Below, in pieces: positions 5,940 through 15,352 of a stretch of 20,746 bases of DNA (within the stretch, counting starts at the first letter, position 1; each line of letters opens with the position of its first letter). The translations under genes were made by a program, and so were the position numbers. The DNA comes from JASFTV01 sp050050615 (GTDB lineage Bacteria; Desulfobacterota; DSM-4660; Desulfatiglandales; HGW-15). A model generated the notes under the pieces. That model was not told the origin of the DNA, did no database searches, and worked only from the letters and a program-made list of their open reading frames with translations. The stretch covers positions 1 to 20,746 of the forward strand of contig JASFTV010000015.1 in NCBI GenBank assembly GCA_050050615.1. Reading direction: 5' to 3'.

Positions 5940-6704
5940 ATGGCTGTGTCAAATATCGATTTATCAGACAAGGTAGCGCTTGTGACTGGTGGTAGCCGTG
6001 GTCTCGGAAGGGCGATTGCTCAGGCTATGGCCGAAAAGGGGGCTAAAGTCGTCATTTGCGGAAGAAAGCAGGAAAATTTGGATCAGGCTCAAAAGGAGTT
6101 TCGAGAACTTGGCTTTGAAGTCATGGCTCTTACCGCCCACGTTGCAAAATCTGACCAGGTGGCAGCCCTGATTCAAGCCATAGATGAACAGTTTGGAAAA
6201 CTAGATATTCTCGTCAATAACGTGGGCACGAATATTCTGACCCCCTCCGTCGCGGAAGCGGACGAAGGGCTCTGGGATAAACTCATAGAGACCAACCTGA
6301 AAAGCGCTTTTCTGGTGAGTTCCAATGCTTACGGGCTCATGAAAAAAGCTGGAGGGGGGAAGATTATCAATATCTCCTCCATCGCAGGAAGAAAAGCGGC
6401 GAGGGGGATGGGCATATACTGTGTAGCAAAGGCGGCTCTGGAGATGTTGACAAAGGTCCTGGCCCTTGAACTGGCCTCGGATCACATCAATGTCAATGCA
6501 GTTGCCCCGAGCGTGGTTAGAACCCAATTCAGCCAACCCTTCTGGAGCAATGAAAGTCTCCTCAAGGAGATCACAAATACGATTCCGATGGGCCGTATTG
6601 CTGAAACAGGGGATGTCGTGGGCATTGTTCTGTTTCTGGCCTCAGACCTCTCCAACTTCATCACTGGAGATATCATAAACGTAGACGGAGGGTCCATGGC
6701 CTGA
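5940..6704 (+). CDS. Short-chain dehydrogenase/reductase (FabG-like)
   Basis: A 254-residue classical SDR that should reduce or oxidise a hydroxy/keto group with NAD(P)(H). It has TGGSRGLG (16-23) for the cofactor, NNVG (93-96), the catalytic S147 in NISS, Y160 and K164 in YCVAK, and the C-terminal INVDGG typical of FabG-like enzymes. ATG 5940 has AGGAGG at 5929-5934, 5-6 nt upstream. The gene is followed after 220 bp by the fadN operon on the same strand. An acyl-CoA or hydroxyacyl substrate is plausible from context, but the sequence does not prove it. SDR substrates are hard to predict, so the family call is safe and the substrate is open. Confidence 0.9.
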   Translation: MAVSNIDLSDKVALVTGGSRGLGRAIAQAMAEKGAKVVICGRKQENLDQAQKEFRELGFEVMALTAHVAKSDQVAALIQAIDEQFGKLDILVNNVGTNILTPSVAEADEGLWDKLIETNLKSAFLVSSNAYGLMKKAGGGKIINISSIAGRKAARGMGIYCVAKAALEMLTKVLALELASDHINVNAVAPSVVRTQFSQPFWSNESLLKEITNTIPMGRIAETGDVVGIVLFLASDLSNFITGDIINVDGGSMA

Positions 6705-6719
6705 TCTTTATACGGTGAT

Positions 6720-6766
6720 TCCTAAAACCTTATCCGTAGACCCTTAAACCTTAGGATATTTTTTTT
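6720..6766 (+). terminator. Possible weak terminator after the SDR gene
   Basis: TCCTAA (6720-6725) can pair with TTAGGA (6751-6756), followed by TATTTTTTTT. The stem is only six pairs and A/T-rich with a 25-nt loop, so it may be fortuitous. If real, the SDR gene and the fadN operon are separate transcription units. Confidence 0.3.
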
Positions 6767-6810
6767 GAAAAGGTTTGACTTGAAAATGAAAATATGATAC
6801 TTCTTTAAAA

Positions 6811-6832
6811 AATGAATGAGAGCTCATTCATT
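6811..6832. promoter_or_regulatory. FadR/YsiA-type operator upstream of fadN
   Basis: A perfect palindrome with 10-bp arms, AATGAATGAG and CTCATTCATT, separated by 2 bp. Its core TGAATGA-N4-TCATTCA matches the known box of the TetR-family FadR (YsiA) of Bacillus, TGAATGANTANTCATTCA, which represses beta-oxidation genes and is released by long-chain acyl-CoA. It lies 93 bp before the fadN start, near weak promoter-like hexamers (TTGACT at 6775-6780; A/T-rich -10 candidates around 6796-6809). The regulator gene is not in the window. Confidence 0.8.
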
Positions 6833-6924
6833 CCTTCTAAGAATCAACATAAAAATCAATATGTTACAAATTATCTCCGACAGGAATCCCAAAGTTACGC
6901 TCAAAACTTCAAGGAGGTCCCGTT

Positions 6925-9357
6925 ATGGACAGGAAGATAAAAAGAGCCGGCGTGCTCGGTGCGGGGGTGATGGGAGCAACCATTGCAGCTCAGCTGGCGA
7001 ATGTGGGCATTGAGACGGTTCTGCTCGACATCGTTCCTTCTGAACTGACGGAGGAGGATAAGAAAAAAGGACTCACCCAAGAAAGCGAGGGTTTTCGAAA
7101 CAAACTGTCCCAAAACGGTGTGCAGATAGCTCTCAAATCAAAACCAGCATCTTTTTATCTGCCTGAAAACGCTTGGCTTATCAGCACAGGAAACATGGAA
7201 GACGACCTCAAGCGTTTGAAAGAGGTGGACTGGATCATCGAGGTCGTCGTGGAAAGGTTGGACATCAAGAAAACCGTTTTTGAAAAGGTTGAGTCTGTGC
7301 TGACACCTGGAACGATGATTACGTCCAATACCTCCGGCATATCGGCCAAGGCGATGTGCGAGGGCCGTTCCGAGAAGTTTCGAAAGCATTTCGCCATTAC
7401 CCATTTCTTCAACCCCCCGAGATACATGAAACTCCTGGAGATCGTACCGGGCCCCGATACCCTCCCTGAAGTTGTAGTGACTTTGGCGGAAACGTGTGAG
7501 AGGGTGCTTGGAAAAGGCATCGTCTACGCGAAGGATACCCCCAATTTCGTGGCCAACCGGATCGGAGTCTACAGTATGCTTTGTGTCATCCGAACCATGA
7601 TGGACCTGGGATTGAGTATTGAAGCTGTGGACCAATTGACCGGGCCTGTGGTAGGCCACCCAAAGAGCGCCTCTTTTAGAACAGCCGATCTGGTTGGCCT
7701 TGATACCCTGGTTCATGTGGCGGACAACGTGTACGAGGGATCCCCTGATGATGAAAAAAGGGAAATGTTCAAAACCCCAGTTTTCATTCAGCAGATGATC
7801 GAGAAGGGGCTTCTCGGCGAAAAGGCGAAACAGGGCTTTTACAAGAAGACCACAGATAGGGACGGTAAGAAAGCGATTCTATCCCTAGACTACAACACCT
7901 TGGAGTACTCCCCTCAGGAAGAGGTAAAGCTCGCATCGTTGGAGGCCGCAAAAAGCGTCTCAGGAACGGCCGGAAAGATCAAAACTCTATTCTATGCGGA
8001 TGATCCTGCCGGGCAGTTCACTTTCCGGACCACTGCAGATATGCTCATTTATTCAGCCAACCGGATCCCAGAAATCGCTGATGACATAGTCAACGCAGAC
8101 AATGCCATGAAGTGGGGCTTTGCCTGGAGGATGGGCCCCTTCGAGACATGGGATGTTCTCGGCGTAAGCAAGTCGGTGGCGAAGATGAGAGAGGCGGGCT
8201 ACCAGATCCCGGGTTGGATCCAAGAGATGCTTGATAACGGTAAGGAGTGCTTTTACAAAAGGGAGAACGGCAATCTCTATTTCTACGATCTCGCTTCCAA
8301 GGATTACAAGGAAGTCCCGGTAAAACCTGGGATCATTCTTCTCCCCTCTTTAAAGGATCGGGAGAAAAAGGTGGCAGGCAACAAAGGGGCCACTTTGATA
8401 GATCTCGGCGACGGGGTTGCTTGTCTGGAATTCCACACCAAGATGAACGCCATTGCCGATGATATCATCAACATGCTCACAAAATCGGCCGATATCGTAA
8501 GCAAGGATTTCGAGGGATTGATCATCGCCAACCATGCGGATAACTTCTCCGCGGGTGCCAATCTGGCCCTCGTTCTGTTCGCAGCCCAGGAAGAAGAGTG
8601 GGATGAACTCGAATGGTCGTCCAAGGCGTTCCAGGATAGCCTCATCAAACTCAAGTATCTGGACAAGCCGGTCGTCGCTGCACCGGCTGGCATGGCTCTG
8701 GCCGGCGGCTGTGAGATCTGTTTGGCTGCGGATCGGGTCCGCTTTGCAGCTGAAACCTACATGGGTCTGGTTGAAGTCGGTGTTGGTTTAATCCCGGCTG
8801 GTGGAGGCACAAAAGAGCTGATCATACGCAACACCGAACACCTCTTCGAAGTACAGCCGGGTGGCGTTTATGCAAAACAGATAGAGCTGATGCCGTTTAT
8901 TGCGAGGGTATTTGAGACGATCGCCCTGGCCAAGGTGGCCACCTCCGGCCCGGAAGCAATAAAGCTGGGCTATCTCAGACCCACGGACAAAATGACCGTG
9001 AACCGTGACTACCTGATAGAAGACGCCAAGAAGACAGTCCTGGCCATGATTTTGGAGGGCTACACGCCGCCCAAACCCCTAGAAGAAATCCGAGTGGCGG
9101 GTGAGAACGGCTTTGCCACGATGAAGATGGCCATTTGGACACTCCATGAGCAGGGCTATGCGACGGATCATGATGTCACTGTGTCTGAAAAGGTCGCCTA
9201 TGTGGTTTGCGGTGGACGGGTACAGGAAAACACGAAGGTGAGTGAGCAATATCTGTTGGATCTTGAAAGAGAGGCTTTTCTTAGCCTCTGCGGTGATCCG
9301 AAAACCCATGCAAGAATTCAGCACATGCTGAGCAAAGGTAAACCTCTAAGAAACTAA
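6925..9357 (+). CDS. fadN: FadN-type 3-hydroxyacyl-CoA dehydrogenase / enoyl-CoA hydratase fusion
   Basis: An 810-residue bifunctional beta-oxidation enzyme: hydration of enoyl-CoA and NAD-dependent oxidation of 3-hydroxyacyl-CoA. The dehydrogenase is N-terminal, with GAGVMG (12-17) for NAD, SNTSGIS near 134 and the catalytic H160 in ITHFFNPP. A second dehydrogenase C-terminal-like segment follows (about 340-430). The crotonase domain is C-terminal, with FSAGANL for the oxyanion hole, GGCE and VEVGVGLIPAGGG for the two acid residues. This domain order is FadN-like and opposite to FadB/FadJ; length is close to Bacillus FadN. AAGGAGGT lies at 6910-6917, correct for ATG 6925. It is first in a fadN-fadA-fadE operon under a FadR-type operator. 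Direction (degradation, or synthesis in syntrophic partners) is not shown by sequence. Confidence 0.93.
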   Translation: MDRKIKRAGVLGAGVMGATIAAQLANVGIETVLLDIVPSELTEEDKKKGLTQESEGFRNKLSQNGVQIALKSKPASFYLPENAWLISTGNMEDDLKRLKEVDWIIEVVVERLDIKKTVFEKVESVLTPGTMITSNTSGISAKAMCEGRSEKFRKHFAITHFFNPPRYMKLLEIVPGPDTLPEVVVTLAETCERVLGKGIVYAKDTPNFVANRIGVYSMLCVIRTMMDLGLSIEAVDQLTGPVVGHPKSASFRTADLVGLDTLVHVADNVYEGSPDDEKREMFKTPVFIQQMIEKGLLGEKAKQGFYKKTTDRDGKKAILSLDYNTLEYSPQEEVKLASLEAAKSVSGTAGKIKTLFYADDPAGQFTFRTTADMLIYSANRIPEIADDIVNADNAMKWGFAWRMGPFETWDVLGVSKSVAKMREAGYQIPGWIQEMLDNGKECFYKRENGNLYFYDLASKDYKEVPVKPGIILLPSLKDREKKVAGNKGATLIDLGDGVACLEFHTKMNAIADDIINMLTKSADIVSKDFEGLIIANHADNFSAGANLALVLFAAQEEEWDELEWSSKAFQDSLIKLKYLDKPVVAAPAGMALAGGCEICLAADRVRFAAETYMGLVEVGVGLIPAGGGTKELIIRNTEHLFEVQPGGVYAKQIELMPFIARVFETIALAKVATSGPEAIKLGYLRPTDKMTVNRDYLIEDAKKTVLAMILEGYTPPKPLEEIRVAGENGFATMKMAIWTLHEQGYATDHDVTVSEKVAYVVCGGRVQENTKVSEQYLLDLEREAFLSLCGDPKTHARIQHMLSKGKPLRN

Positions 9358-9374
9358 AACAGGAGGAGAACAAT

Positions 9375-10559
9375 ATGAGAGAAGCCGTCATTGTTGCTGC
9401 TTGCAGAACAGCAGTCGGAAAGGCCCCGCGCGGCATGTTAAAGGATACACGGCCGGAGCACATGGCATGTACCGTGCTGGGCGATCTGCTGAAAAGAGCG
9501 GGAGACTTAGACCCCCTGTTGATTGATGATGTCATTGTTGGTTGTACTTTTCCCGAGGCGACCCAGGGTCTCAACCTAGGACGCGTTCTGGTCATGTCCA
9601 TGCACTGGCCGGATCGGATTCCGGGTATGACCGTGAACCGATTTTGCTCCTCGGGCCTTCAGGCCATAGCCATCGGTGCTGAAAAAATCATGTGCGGCTT
9701 CTCAGATGTTATCATTGCAGGTGGTGTGGAAAGCATGAGTCAGATTCCCATGGGAGGCAGCATGCTGTATCCCAACCCTGCTCTGGTGGATACCAGGCCG
9801 GGCTCATTCACAGGCATGGGCCTGACCGCTGAAAATGTGGCAGAGAAGTATGGTATCAGCAGGGACGAACAGGATGAATTCGGAGCGAAAAGCCAGCAGA
9901 AGGCTGAAGCAGCGATCAAGGCGGGTCGCTTTAAAAGCCAGATCGTGCCATTGAATGTCAAGGTCCAGAAGCAGTTGCCCAACGGGCACTTTGAGTTCGA
10001 AGAGGTGATCTTTGGTACAGATGAGGGTATGCGGCCCGGTACGACCAAGGAGAGTATTTCCAAAATACGCCCGGCCTTTAAACCGAACGGCAGTGTGACA
10101 GCCGGCAATTCCTCGCAAATGAGCGACGCTGCGGCCGCGGTTGTTCTGATGTCCAAGGAAAAAGCAAAGGAACTGGGTTTGAAGCCGATGGCCACTTTCC
10201 GGTATCATGCAGTGGAGGGTTGTCCTCCGGAGTACATGGGTGTCGGGCCTGCGGTGGCCATTCCGAAGGTTTTGAAGCTTGCTAACATGACGCTCGATCA
10301 AATAGAACTGATAGAGCTGAATGAGGCGTTTGCAGCGCAGGCCATTTACTGTATCAGGGAGCTGGGTATCAATGAAGAGATTACCAACGTGAACGGTGGA
10401 GCCATTGCCCTGGGTCATCCTTTAGGGTGCACGGGCGCCAAACTGACCACGCAGCTTGTCTACGAGATGCAGGAGAGAAATCTCCGGTGGGGTTTGGTCT
10501 CCATGTGTATCGGGTTTGGCATGGGTGCAGCGGCCATCCTTGAAAAAGAAGATTACTAA
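9375..10559 (+). CDS. fadA: Acetyl-CoA acyltransferase (3-ketoacyl-CoA thiolase)
   Basis: A 394-residue type I/degradative thiolase that cleaves 3-ketoacyl-CoA with CoA. Catalytic residues are in place: nucleophile C91 (NRFCSSGLQA), H348 (GGAIALGHPLGCTG) and C378 (CIGFGMG), with the NEAF block at 316-319. Full length for the family. It begins 17 bp after fadN with AGGAGG at 9361-9366, so it is cotranscribed. The position between fadN and fadE matches the Bacillus fadNAE order and supports a beta-oxidation role over a biosynthetic acetoacetyl-CoA thiolase. Confidence 0.95.
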   Translation: MREAVIVAACRTAVGKAPRGMLKDTRPEHMACTVLGDLLKRAGDLDPLLIDDVIVGCTFPEATQGLNLGRVLVMSMHWPDRIPGMTVNRFCSSGLQAIAIGAEKIMCGFSDVIIAGGVESMSQIPMGGSMLYPNPALVDTRPGSFTGMGLTAENVAEKYGISRDEQDEFGAKSQQKAEAAIKAGRFKSQIVPLNVKVQKQLPNGHFEFEEVIFGTDEGMRPGTTKESISKIRPAFKPNGSVTAGNSSQMSDAAAAVVLMSKEKAKELGLKPMATFRYHAVEGCPPEYMGVGPAVAIPKVLKLANMTLDQIELIELNEAFAAQAIYCIRELGINEEITNVNGGAIALGHPLGCTGAKLTTQLVYEMQERNLRWGLVSMCIGFGMGAAAILEKEDY

Positions 10560-10577
10560 GTAAAAAGGAGACATGAA

Positions 10578-12374
10578 ATGGCGAAGGAAAAGCTTTTTAA
10601 GGGTGGGGAGTTCATCATCACAGATGCTTTGCCTGAGGAGGTGTTTACCCCTGAGGATTTTTCCAAGGATCAACGGTTGGTCGCCCAATCCGCTGAGGAA
10701 TTCGGCCTAAAGGAGGTGGCTGCTAAAGCAGAAGAGCTCAAGGAGCTCAATCCCGAACTGCTCAAAAGCGTGATGAGAAAGGCGGGGGATCTTGGTTTTC
10801 TGGGAGCAGATACGCCTGAGGTCTACGGAGGCTCGGAACTCGATAAGATAAGCGCGGTTTTGGTCTCCGAGAGGATCTGTGCAGGGGGGGTATCCGGGTT
10901 CATGGTCACGTATGGCTGCCATACAGGGATTGGAAGCCTGCCCATTGTCCTTTTCGGAACCCCGGAACAGAAAAAGAAATATCTTCCAAAATTGGCCAGT
11001 GGTGAGATGATTGGCGCCTATGCCCTCACAGAGCCGGAGCACGGGTCAGACGCGCTTTCGGCGGAGTCCACCGCTGTCCTATCGGATGACGGGAAATACT
11101 ATATTTTGAACGGGCAGAAGCAGTTTATTACCAATGCCGGTTTTGCCAATCTCTTCATTACCTATGCCCAGGTTGATGAAAAGAACTTTACCAGTTTCAT
11201 TGTTGAAAGAGATTGGGATGGTGTGTCGGTGGATGAAGAAGAGAAAAAGATGGGGATGCATGGCACCTCTACCCGGCCCTTGATCTTTCAGGACGTTAGG
11301 GTGCCCTTAGAAAATGTACTGGGTGAGGTAGGTAGAGGTCATATCGTGGCCCTCAACACCCTAAACGTTGGCAGATACAAAATTGCTCCAATGATCGTGG
11401 GATCGGCCAAGGCGATCTTTTCAGAGGCCGTGAAGTATGCCAAAGGAAGAGTACAATTTGGCAGGCCGATATGCGAGTTCGGCCTGATCAAGCACAAGAT
11501 CGCTGAGATGGCGATCAAAATTTATGTCACTGAGAGCATGGTGTATCGAACAGCGGCTCTGCTGGACATGGCTTTGGAGGGCATCGATCCGACCAAAGAA
11601 GATGCGGGAAAACTGACCGGTGAAGCGATCAGAAAGTACGCCCTCGAGTGCTCTGTGATGAAAGTCTATGGGTCTGAGATGTTTGATTATGTGGTGGATG
11701 AATGCGTGCAGATCTTTGGAGGATACGGCTACATCGAGGACTACCCTGCAGAAGGGGCCTACAGAGATTCCAGGATCAACCGTATCTGGGAGGGGACCAA
11801 TGAAATCAATCGCCTTCTGATTGTGGATATGCTTATGAGAGCTGCCCTTAAAGGAGAGCTACCTCTGCTGGACGTCATCAAGAAAGCGACTGAGGAGCTT
11901 CTCACCTTCAGGCCGGATATGGGCGAAGAAGAGGGCATCCTTGAAAAAGAGAAGAAAATGGTCTCCATGGCAAAAAAGATCGGCCTCCTCTCTGCCGGTG
12001 CTGCAACCCAGAAATACATGGAAAAGCTCGCCAACGAACAGGAGATCGTCGCCCTGATCGCTGAGATGATCATCGAGATCTTTGCGATGGAGTCGACGCT
12101 TCTGAGAACCTTGAAAAAAGTCGAGAAGGACGGTGAGGAGAATTCCAAGATACATATCGCCGCTGCAGAAGTCTATGTCAATGATGTCTTCCCGAAGGTG
12201 GAGCTGATGGCAAAGCAGATCTTTGCGGCCATCTCTGAGGGCGAGGAACTCAGGACCCAGCTCATGGCGCTGAAGAGGTTGGCCCGCTATACACCGGTGA
12301 ACACGATCACGCGGCGCAGAGAAATTGCCGATAGCCTTATTCCCATTGCCCGCTATCACCTGACCAAGGTTTAG
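10578..12374 (+). CDS. fadE: Acyl-CoA dehydrogenase with C-terminal extension (FadE type)
   Basis: A 598-residue flavoenzyme for the first beta-oxidation step, making trans-2-enoyl-CoA. It shows YALTEPEHGSDA (148-159) for FAD and substrate, RVQFGRPICEFGLIKHKIAEM (split across residues 291-311), QIFGGYGY (378-385), and the catalytic base E405 in WEGTNEINR. Beyond about residue 430 is a 160-residue helical extension, as in Bacillus FadE and very-long-chain enzymes; it is thought to help dimerisation or membrane contact. An AAAGGAG site lies just upstream of ATG 10578, 18 bp after the thiolase stop. Last gene of the operon, closed by the terminator at 12429-12455. The electron acceptor (probably an electron-transfer flavoprotein) is not encoded here. 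Confidence 0.94.
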   Translation: MAKEKLFKGGEFIITDALPEEVFTPEDFSKDQRLVAQSAEEFGLKEVAAKAEELKELNPELLKSVMRKAGDLGFLGADTPEVYGGSELDKISAVLVSERICAGGVSGFMVTYGCHTGIGSLPIVLFGTPEQKKKYLPKLASGEMIGAYALTEPEHGSDALSAESTAVLSDDGKYYILNGQKQFITNAGFANLFITYAQVDEKNFTSFIVERDWDGVSVDEEEKKMGMHGTSTRPLIFQDVRVPLENVLGEVGRGHIVALNTLNVGRYKIAPMIVGSAKAIFSEAVKYAKGRVQFGRPICEFGLIKHKIAEMAIKIYVTESMVYRTAALLDMALEGIDPTKEDAGKLTGEAIRKYALECSVMKVYGSEMFDYVVDECVQIFGGYGYIEDYPAEGAYRDSRINRIWEGTNEINRLLIVDMLMRAALKGELPLLDVIKKATEELLTFRPDMGEEEGILEKEKKMVSMAKKIGLLSAGAATQKYMEKLANEQEIVALIAEMIIEIFAMESTLLRTLKKVEKDGEENSKIHIAAAEVYVNDVFPKVELMAKQIFAAISEGEELRTQLMALKRLARYTPVNTITRRREIADSLIPIARYHLTKV

Positions 12375-12428
12375 TCCTCGGAATGTTTAACACCCCCCTT
12401 TAACTTTCAATAAAACTGATTATTTTGG

Positions 12429-12455
12429 AGAGGGTTCTGAAAGAACCCTCTTTTT
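12429..12455 (+). terminator. Rho-independent terminator of the fad operon
   Basis: A perfect 9-bp stem, AGAGGGTTC (12429-12437) with GAACCCTCT (12443-12451), loop TGAAA, then a run of T to 12455. It lies 55 bp after the fadE stop and separates the operon from EF-G. Confidence 0.92.
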
Positions 12456-12537
12456 CATTGAGTGGCCGGCTCATCTGGTAAGTAAGTCCTCCCATTCGGG
12501 AAGATTGAAAATATGCCGGTCTTCGTCGGAGCTTCTT

Positions 12538-14625
12538 ATGACTGACCACATTCAACAGCTAAGAAATATTGGAATCAGCGCTCACATCGATTCCGGAAAG
12601 ACCACCCTGACGGAGCGGATCCTTTACTACACGAAAAGGATATTCGCTGTGCACGAGGTGAGAGGTAAAGACGGGGTAGGGGCTAAGATGGACTCCATGG
12701 AGCTGGAGAAGGAGAGAGGAATAACCATCTCTTCGGCCGCCACGCACTGTCAATGGAACGGGCATAACATCAACATTATAGACACACCGGGCCATGTGGA
12801 CTTCACCATTGAGGTGGAACGCGCCCTCAGGGTGCTCGACGGTTCCATATTGGTGCTCTGCGCGGTAGGGGGTGTGCAATCCCAGTCCATCACGGTTGAC
12901 CGGCAGATGAACCGCTATAAGGTCCCCAGACTGGCCTTTATCAACAAATGCGATCGGGCCGGTGCCAATCCTTACCGGGTTGTGGATCAACTACGCCACA
13001 GATTGAACCACAATGCCGTGCTCATGCAGATACCTATCGGCTTGGAGGGGCAGTTCTCAGGTCTCGTCGATCTCGTTTCCATGAGGGCCGTCTGTTTTGA
13101 GGGACGTTACGGAGAGCAGGTCAAAACAGGGGATATCCCGCCGCATCTCCTTGACGAGGCACAGGCCAGAAGGGAGGAGTTGCTCGAGGCGACCTCCATG
13201 TTCTCCGATGATCTCATGGAGGCTATATTTGAAGATGCGGTCACCGAAGAACTGATCCTTAGAGCCATAAGAAGGGCAACGCTTCAGAGGGCATTGACGC
13301 CTGTTTTCATGGGATCAGCTTACAAGAACATAGGGATTCAGCCCTTACTCGATGGGGTTGCGAGATATCTCCCGTCGCCGGCAGATGTACAAAATGTAGC
13401 CCTCGACCTGGATAAAGACGAAGAGGGAGTGATCCTTTCTTCCAATCCGGATGCCCCTCTTGTGGCCCTCGCCTTCAAGCTGGAGGTCACCCCCTTCGGC
13501 CAACTCACCTATCTAAGGATCTACCAGGGCTCAATCCGTAAAGGGGACGAACTGACCAATATGCGTAACAAGAAAAAGGTAAAGCTGGGAAGACTTGTCA
13601 GGATGCACGCCGAAGAGATGGAAGATATAACAGAAGCCGCAGCAGGAGATATTGTCGCCCTTTTCGGCGTTGATTGTTTTTCCGGAGATACCTTTACGGA
13701 CGGACGCATGAACTATTCCATGACGTCCATCTTTGTCCCCGACCCGGTCATCTCTTTATCCATAGCGCCAAAAGACAACAAATCCAGCACAAAACTGTCG
13801 AGGGCCTTGAATCGTTTTGTTAAGGAAGATCCCACTTTTCGCTCCTATGTCGATCACGAATCAGGAGAAACGATCATCTCCGGAATGGGGGAACTCCATC
13901 TCGAAATCTATGTAGAGAGGATGAAAAGGGAGTTTCAGGCTGAGGTGGAGACCGGCATACCTCAGGTGGCCTATCGTGAAGCTATATCAAGAAAGGCGCT
14001 ATTCGACTATACCCACAAGAAGCAGACGGGTGGTGCAGGTCAGTACGGCCGCGTGGCCGGGTTCATGGAGCCGTCTGGAGAGGGCGTTTTTGAGTTTGTA
14101 AATCACATAAAGGGGGGCGTTATTCCGACTGAATTTATTCCCGCTGTTGAAAAAGGTTTCGGGTCCTGCCTCGAAAAAGGTCTCTTAATAGGCTTTCCTG
14201 TGCTGGGAATGCGGGTCATCATCAATGATGGGCATTTTCATGCTGTGGATTCCTCGGAAATGGCCTTTCGGCAAGCCGCTATCGGGGCTTTCAAACAGGC
14301 CTATCTCCAGGCTTCTCCTGCTATTTTGGAGCCCATTATGAAGGTCTCCGTGGAATGTCCGTCGGAGTTCCAGGGAAATGTCCTATCTTCCATCAACCAG
14401 CGGAGGGGATTGATCATGAGCTCTGCTGAAGACGGGGTTTTTACAACCATTGAGGCTGAGGTCCCTCTCTCGGAGATGTTCGGCTACGCCACCACGATCC
14501 GATCGTTGACTCAGGGCAAGGCAGAATTTACCATGGAATTTGCTAGATATTCGAGAGTGCCTGACGCCATCGCAGAGAAAATCAAGGCGGACTTTGCCGC
14601 CAAGAAGAAGGGGAGTAAGAAATGA
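12538..14625 (+). CDS. fusA: Translation elongation factor G, mitochondrial/spdEFG1-like type
   Basis: A 695-residue EF-G, the GTPase that moves tRNA and mRNA on the ribosome. GTPase motifs: AHIDSGKTT (15-23), RGITI, DTPGH, NKCD and GSA; the domain IV part has KKQTGGAGQYG. The segment HEVRGKDGVGAKMDSMELEKERG is shared with mitochondrial EF-G1 and the spirochaete-planctomycete-deltaproteobacterial spdEFG1 group, unlike the HDGAATMDWMEQE of ordinary EF-G. Family knowledge: spdEFG1 handles translocation and a partner spdEFG2 handles recycling. Start chosen at ATG 12538 (GGAG at 12528-12531, 6-nt gap); an earlier ATG at 12505 adds residues without family match. It overlaps the next gene by ATGA. 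I infer a second EF-G elsewhere in the genome. Confidence 0.94.
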   Translation: MTDHIQQLRNIGISAHIDSGKTTLTERILYYTKRIFAVHEVRGKDGVGAKMDSMELEKERGITISSAATHCQWNGHNINIIDTPGHVDFTIEVERALRVLDGSILVLCAVGGVQSQSITVDRQMNRYKVPRLAFINKCDRAGANPYRVVDQLRHRLNHNAVLMQIPIGLEGQFSGLVDLVSMRAVCFEGRYGEQVKTGDIPPHLLDEAQARREELLEATSMFSDDLMEAIFEDAVTEELILRAIRRATLQRALTPVFMGSAYKNIGIQPLLDGVARYLPSPADVQNVALDLDKDEEGVILSSNPDAPLVALAFKLEVTPFGQLTYLRIYQGSIRKGDELTNMRNKKKVKLGRLVRMHAEEMEDITEAAAGDIVALFGVDCFSGDTFTDGRMNYSMTSIFVPDPVISLSIAPKDNKSSTKLSRALNRFVKEDPTFRSYVDHESGETIISGMGELHLEIYVERMKREFQAEVETGIPQVAYREAISRKALFDYTHKKQTGGAGQYGRVAGFMEPSGEGVFEFVNHIKGGVIPTEFIPAVEKGFGSCLEKGLLIGFPVLGMRVIINDGHFHAVDSSEMAFRQAAIGAFKQAYLQASPAILEPIMKVSVECPSEFQGNVLSSINQRRGLIMSSAEDGVFTTIEAEVPLSEMFGYATTIRSLTQGKAEFTMEFARYSRVPDAIAEKIKADFAAKKKGSKK

Positions 14626-15320
14626 CGAAAGATTTTGTGAAAATCAGTCCACTCAGGATCCTTGAAATGTCCTCACAGAAAGGACTTGGTCGAGGAAATC
14701 TCGGTGTACTCATCGCGCGGGCGGGGGTCGGAAAAACGGCCTGCTTGATCCACATAGGGCTGGATAAACTCTTTCGCAAAGAGAAGCTGGTCCATGTCTC
14801 CCTCGAAGCTGCCCCGGAAAAAATCACCTCATACTATGATGTTATTTTCTCTGATCTGGTCATGGCCCTGAAGATGGACCGGGATGACGAAATCCGAACC
14901 CTTATTGCGAAGAACAGGATGATTCTCTCCTATCTCAATCAAAGCTTCGAACTCAGACGCCTTCGGGAAAACCTGGCAAACCTGGCAAACAAGATCGACT
15001 TCATGCCTGACACTATCATTGTGGATGGTCTTGATTTTCCGAGCGCTGGAGCAGACGTGATTGAGGGGTTCAAAGAAATTGCTCAGGCCTCCGAGGCGGA
15101 GATATGGTTTTCAGCCCTCTCTCACAGAGATATCACCGATGTTAATGAAAGGGGCATTCCCTATCCGTGCGACCATTTGGATGACCTCTTCAGTATCATC
15201 CTTCAATTGGAACCTTCACAATCGAGCATCTTGTTAAGGCTGCTCAAGGATCACGGGAGCGCGATTCGGCCGGATGCCAGTGTGAAGCTCGATCCCAAGA
15301 CCTTTCTGATCACGGATTGA
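14622..15320 (+). CDS. P-loop ATPase of unknown function, coupled to EF-G
   Basis: A 232-residue cytoplasmic protein of the RecA/KaiC-like P-loop kind. ARAGVGKT (32-39) is the Walker A, with alanine where the first glycine is usual, and DTIIVDGLDF (130-139) is the Walker B. The LVHVSLEAAPEKI strand after Walker A resembles RecA/KaiC-type ATPases. No membrane segment or signal peptide is seen. Its ATG overlaps the EF-G stop (ATGA at 14622-14625), so the two are translated together. A link to translation is inferred only from this coupling. A nine-base unit (CTGGCAAAC) occurs twice, giving NLANLAN at 118-123. I do not recognise a named family beyond the ATPase fold. Confidence 0.82.
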   Translation: MTKDFVKISPLRILEMSSQKGLGRGNLGVLIARAGVGKTACLIHIGLDKLFRKEKLVHVSLEAAPEKITSYYDVIFSDLVMALKMDRDDEIRTLIAKNRMILSYLNQSFELRRLRENLANLANKIDFMPDTIIVDGLDFPSAGADVIEGFKEIAQASEAEIWFSALSHRDITDVNERGIPYPCDHLDDLFSIILQLEPSQSSILLRLLKDHGSAIRPDASVKLDPKTFLITD

Positions 15321-15352
15321 CTTGTCGCGTCGCCCTCCGAGTGTATCGATGA

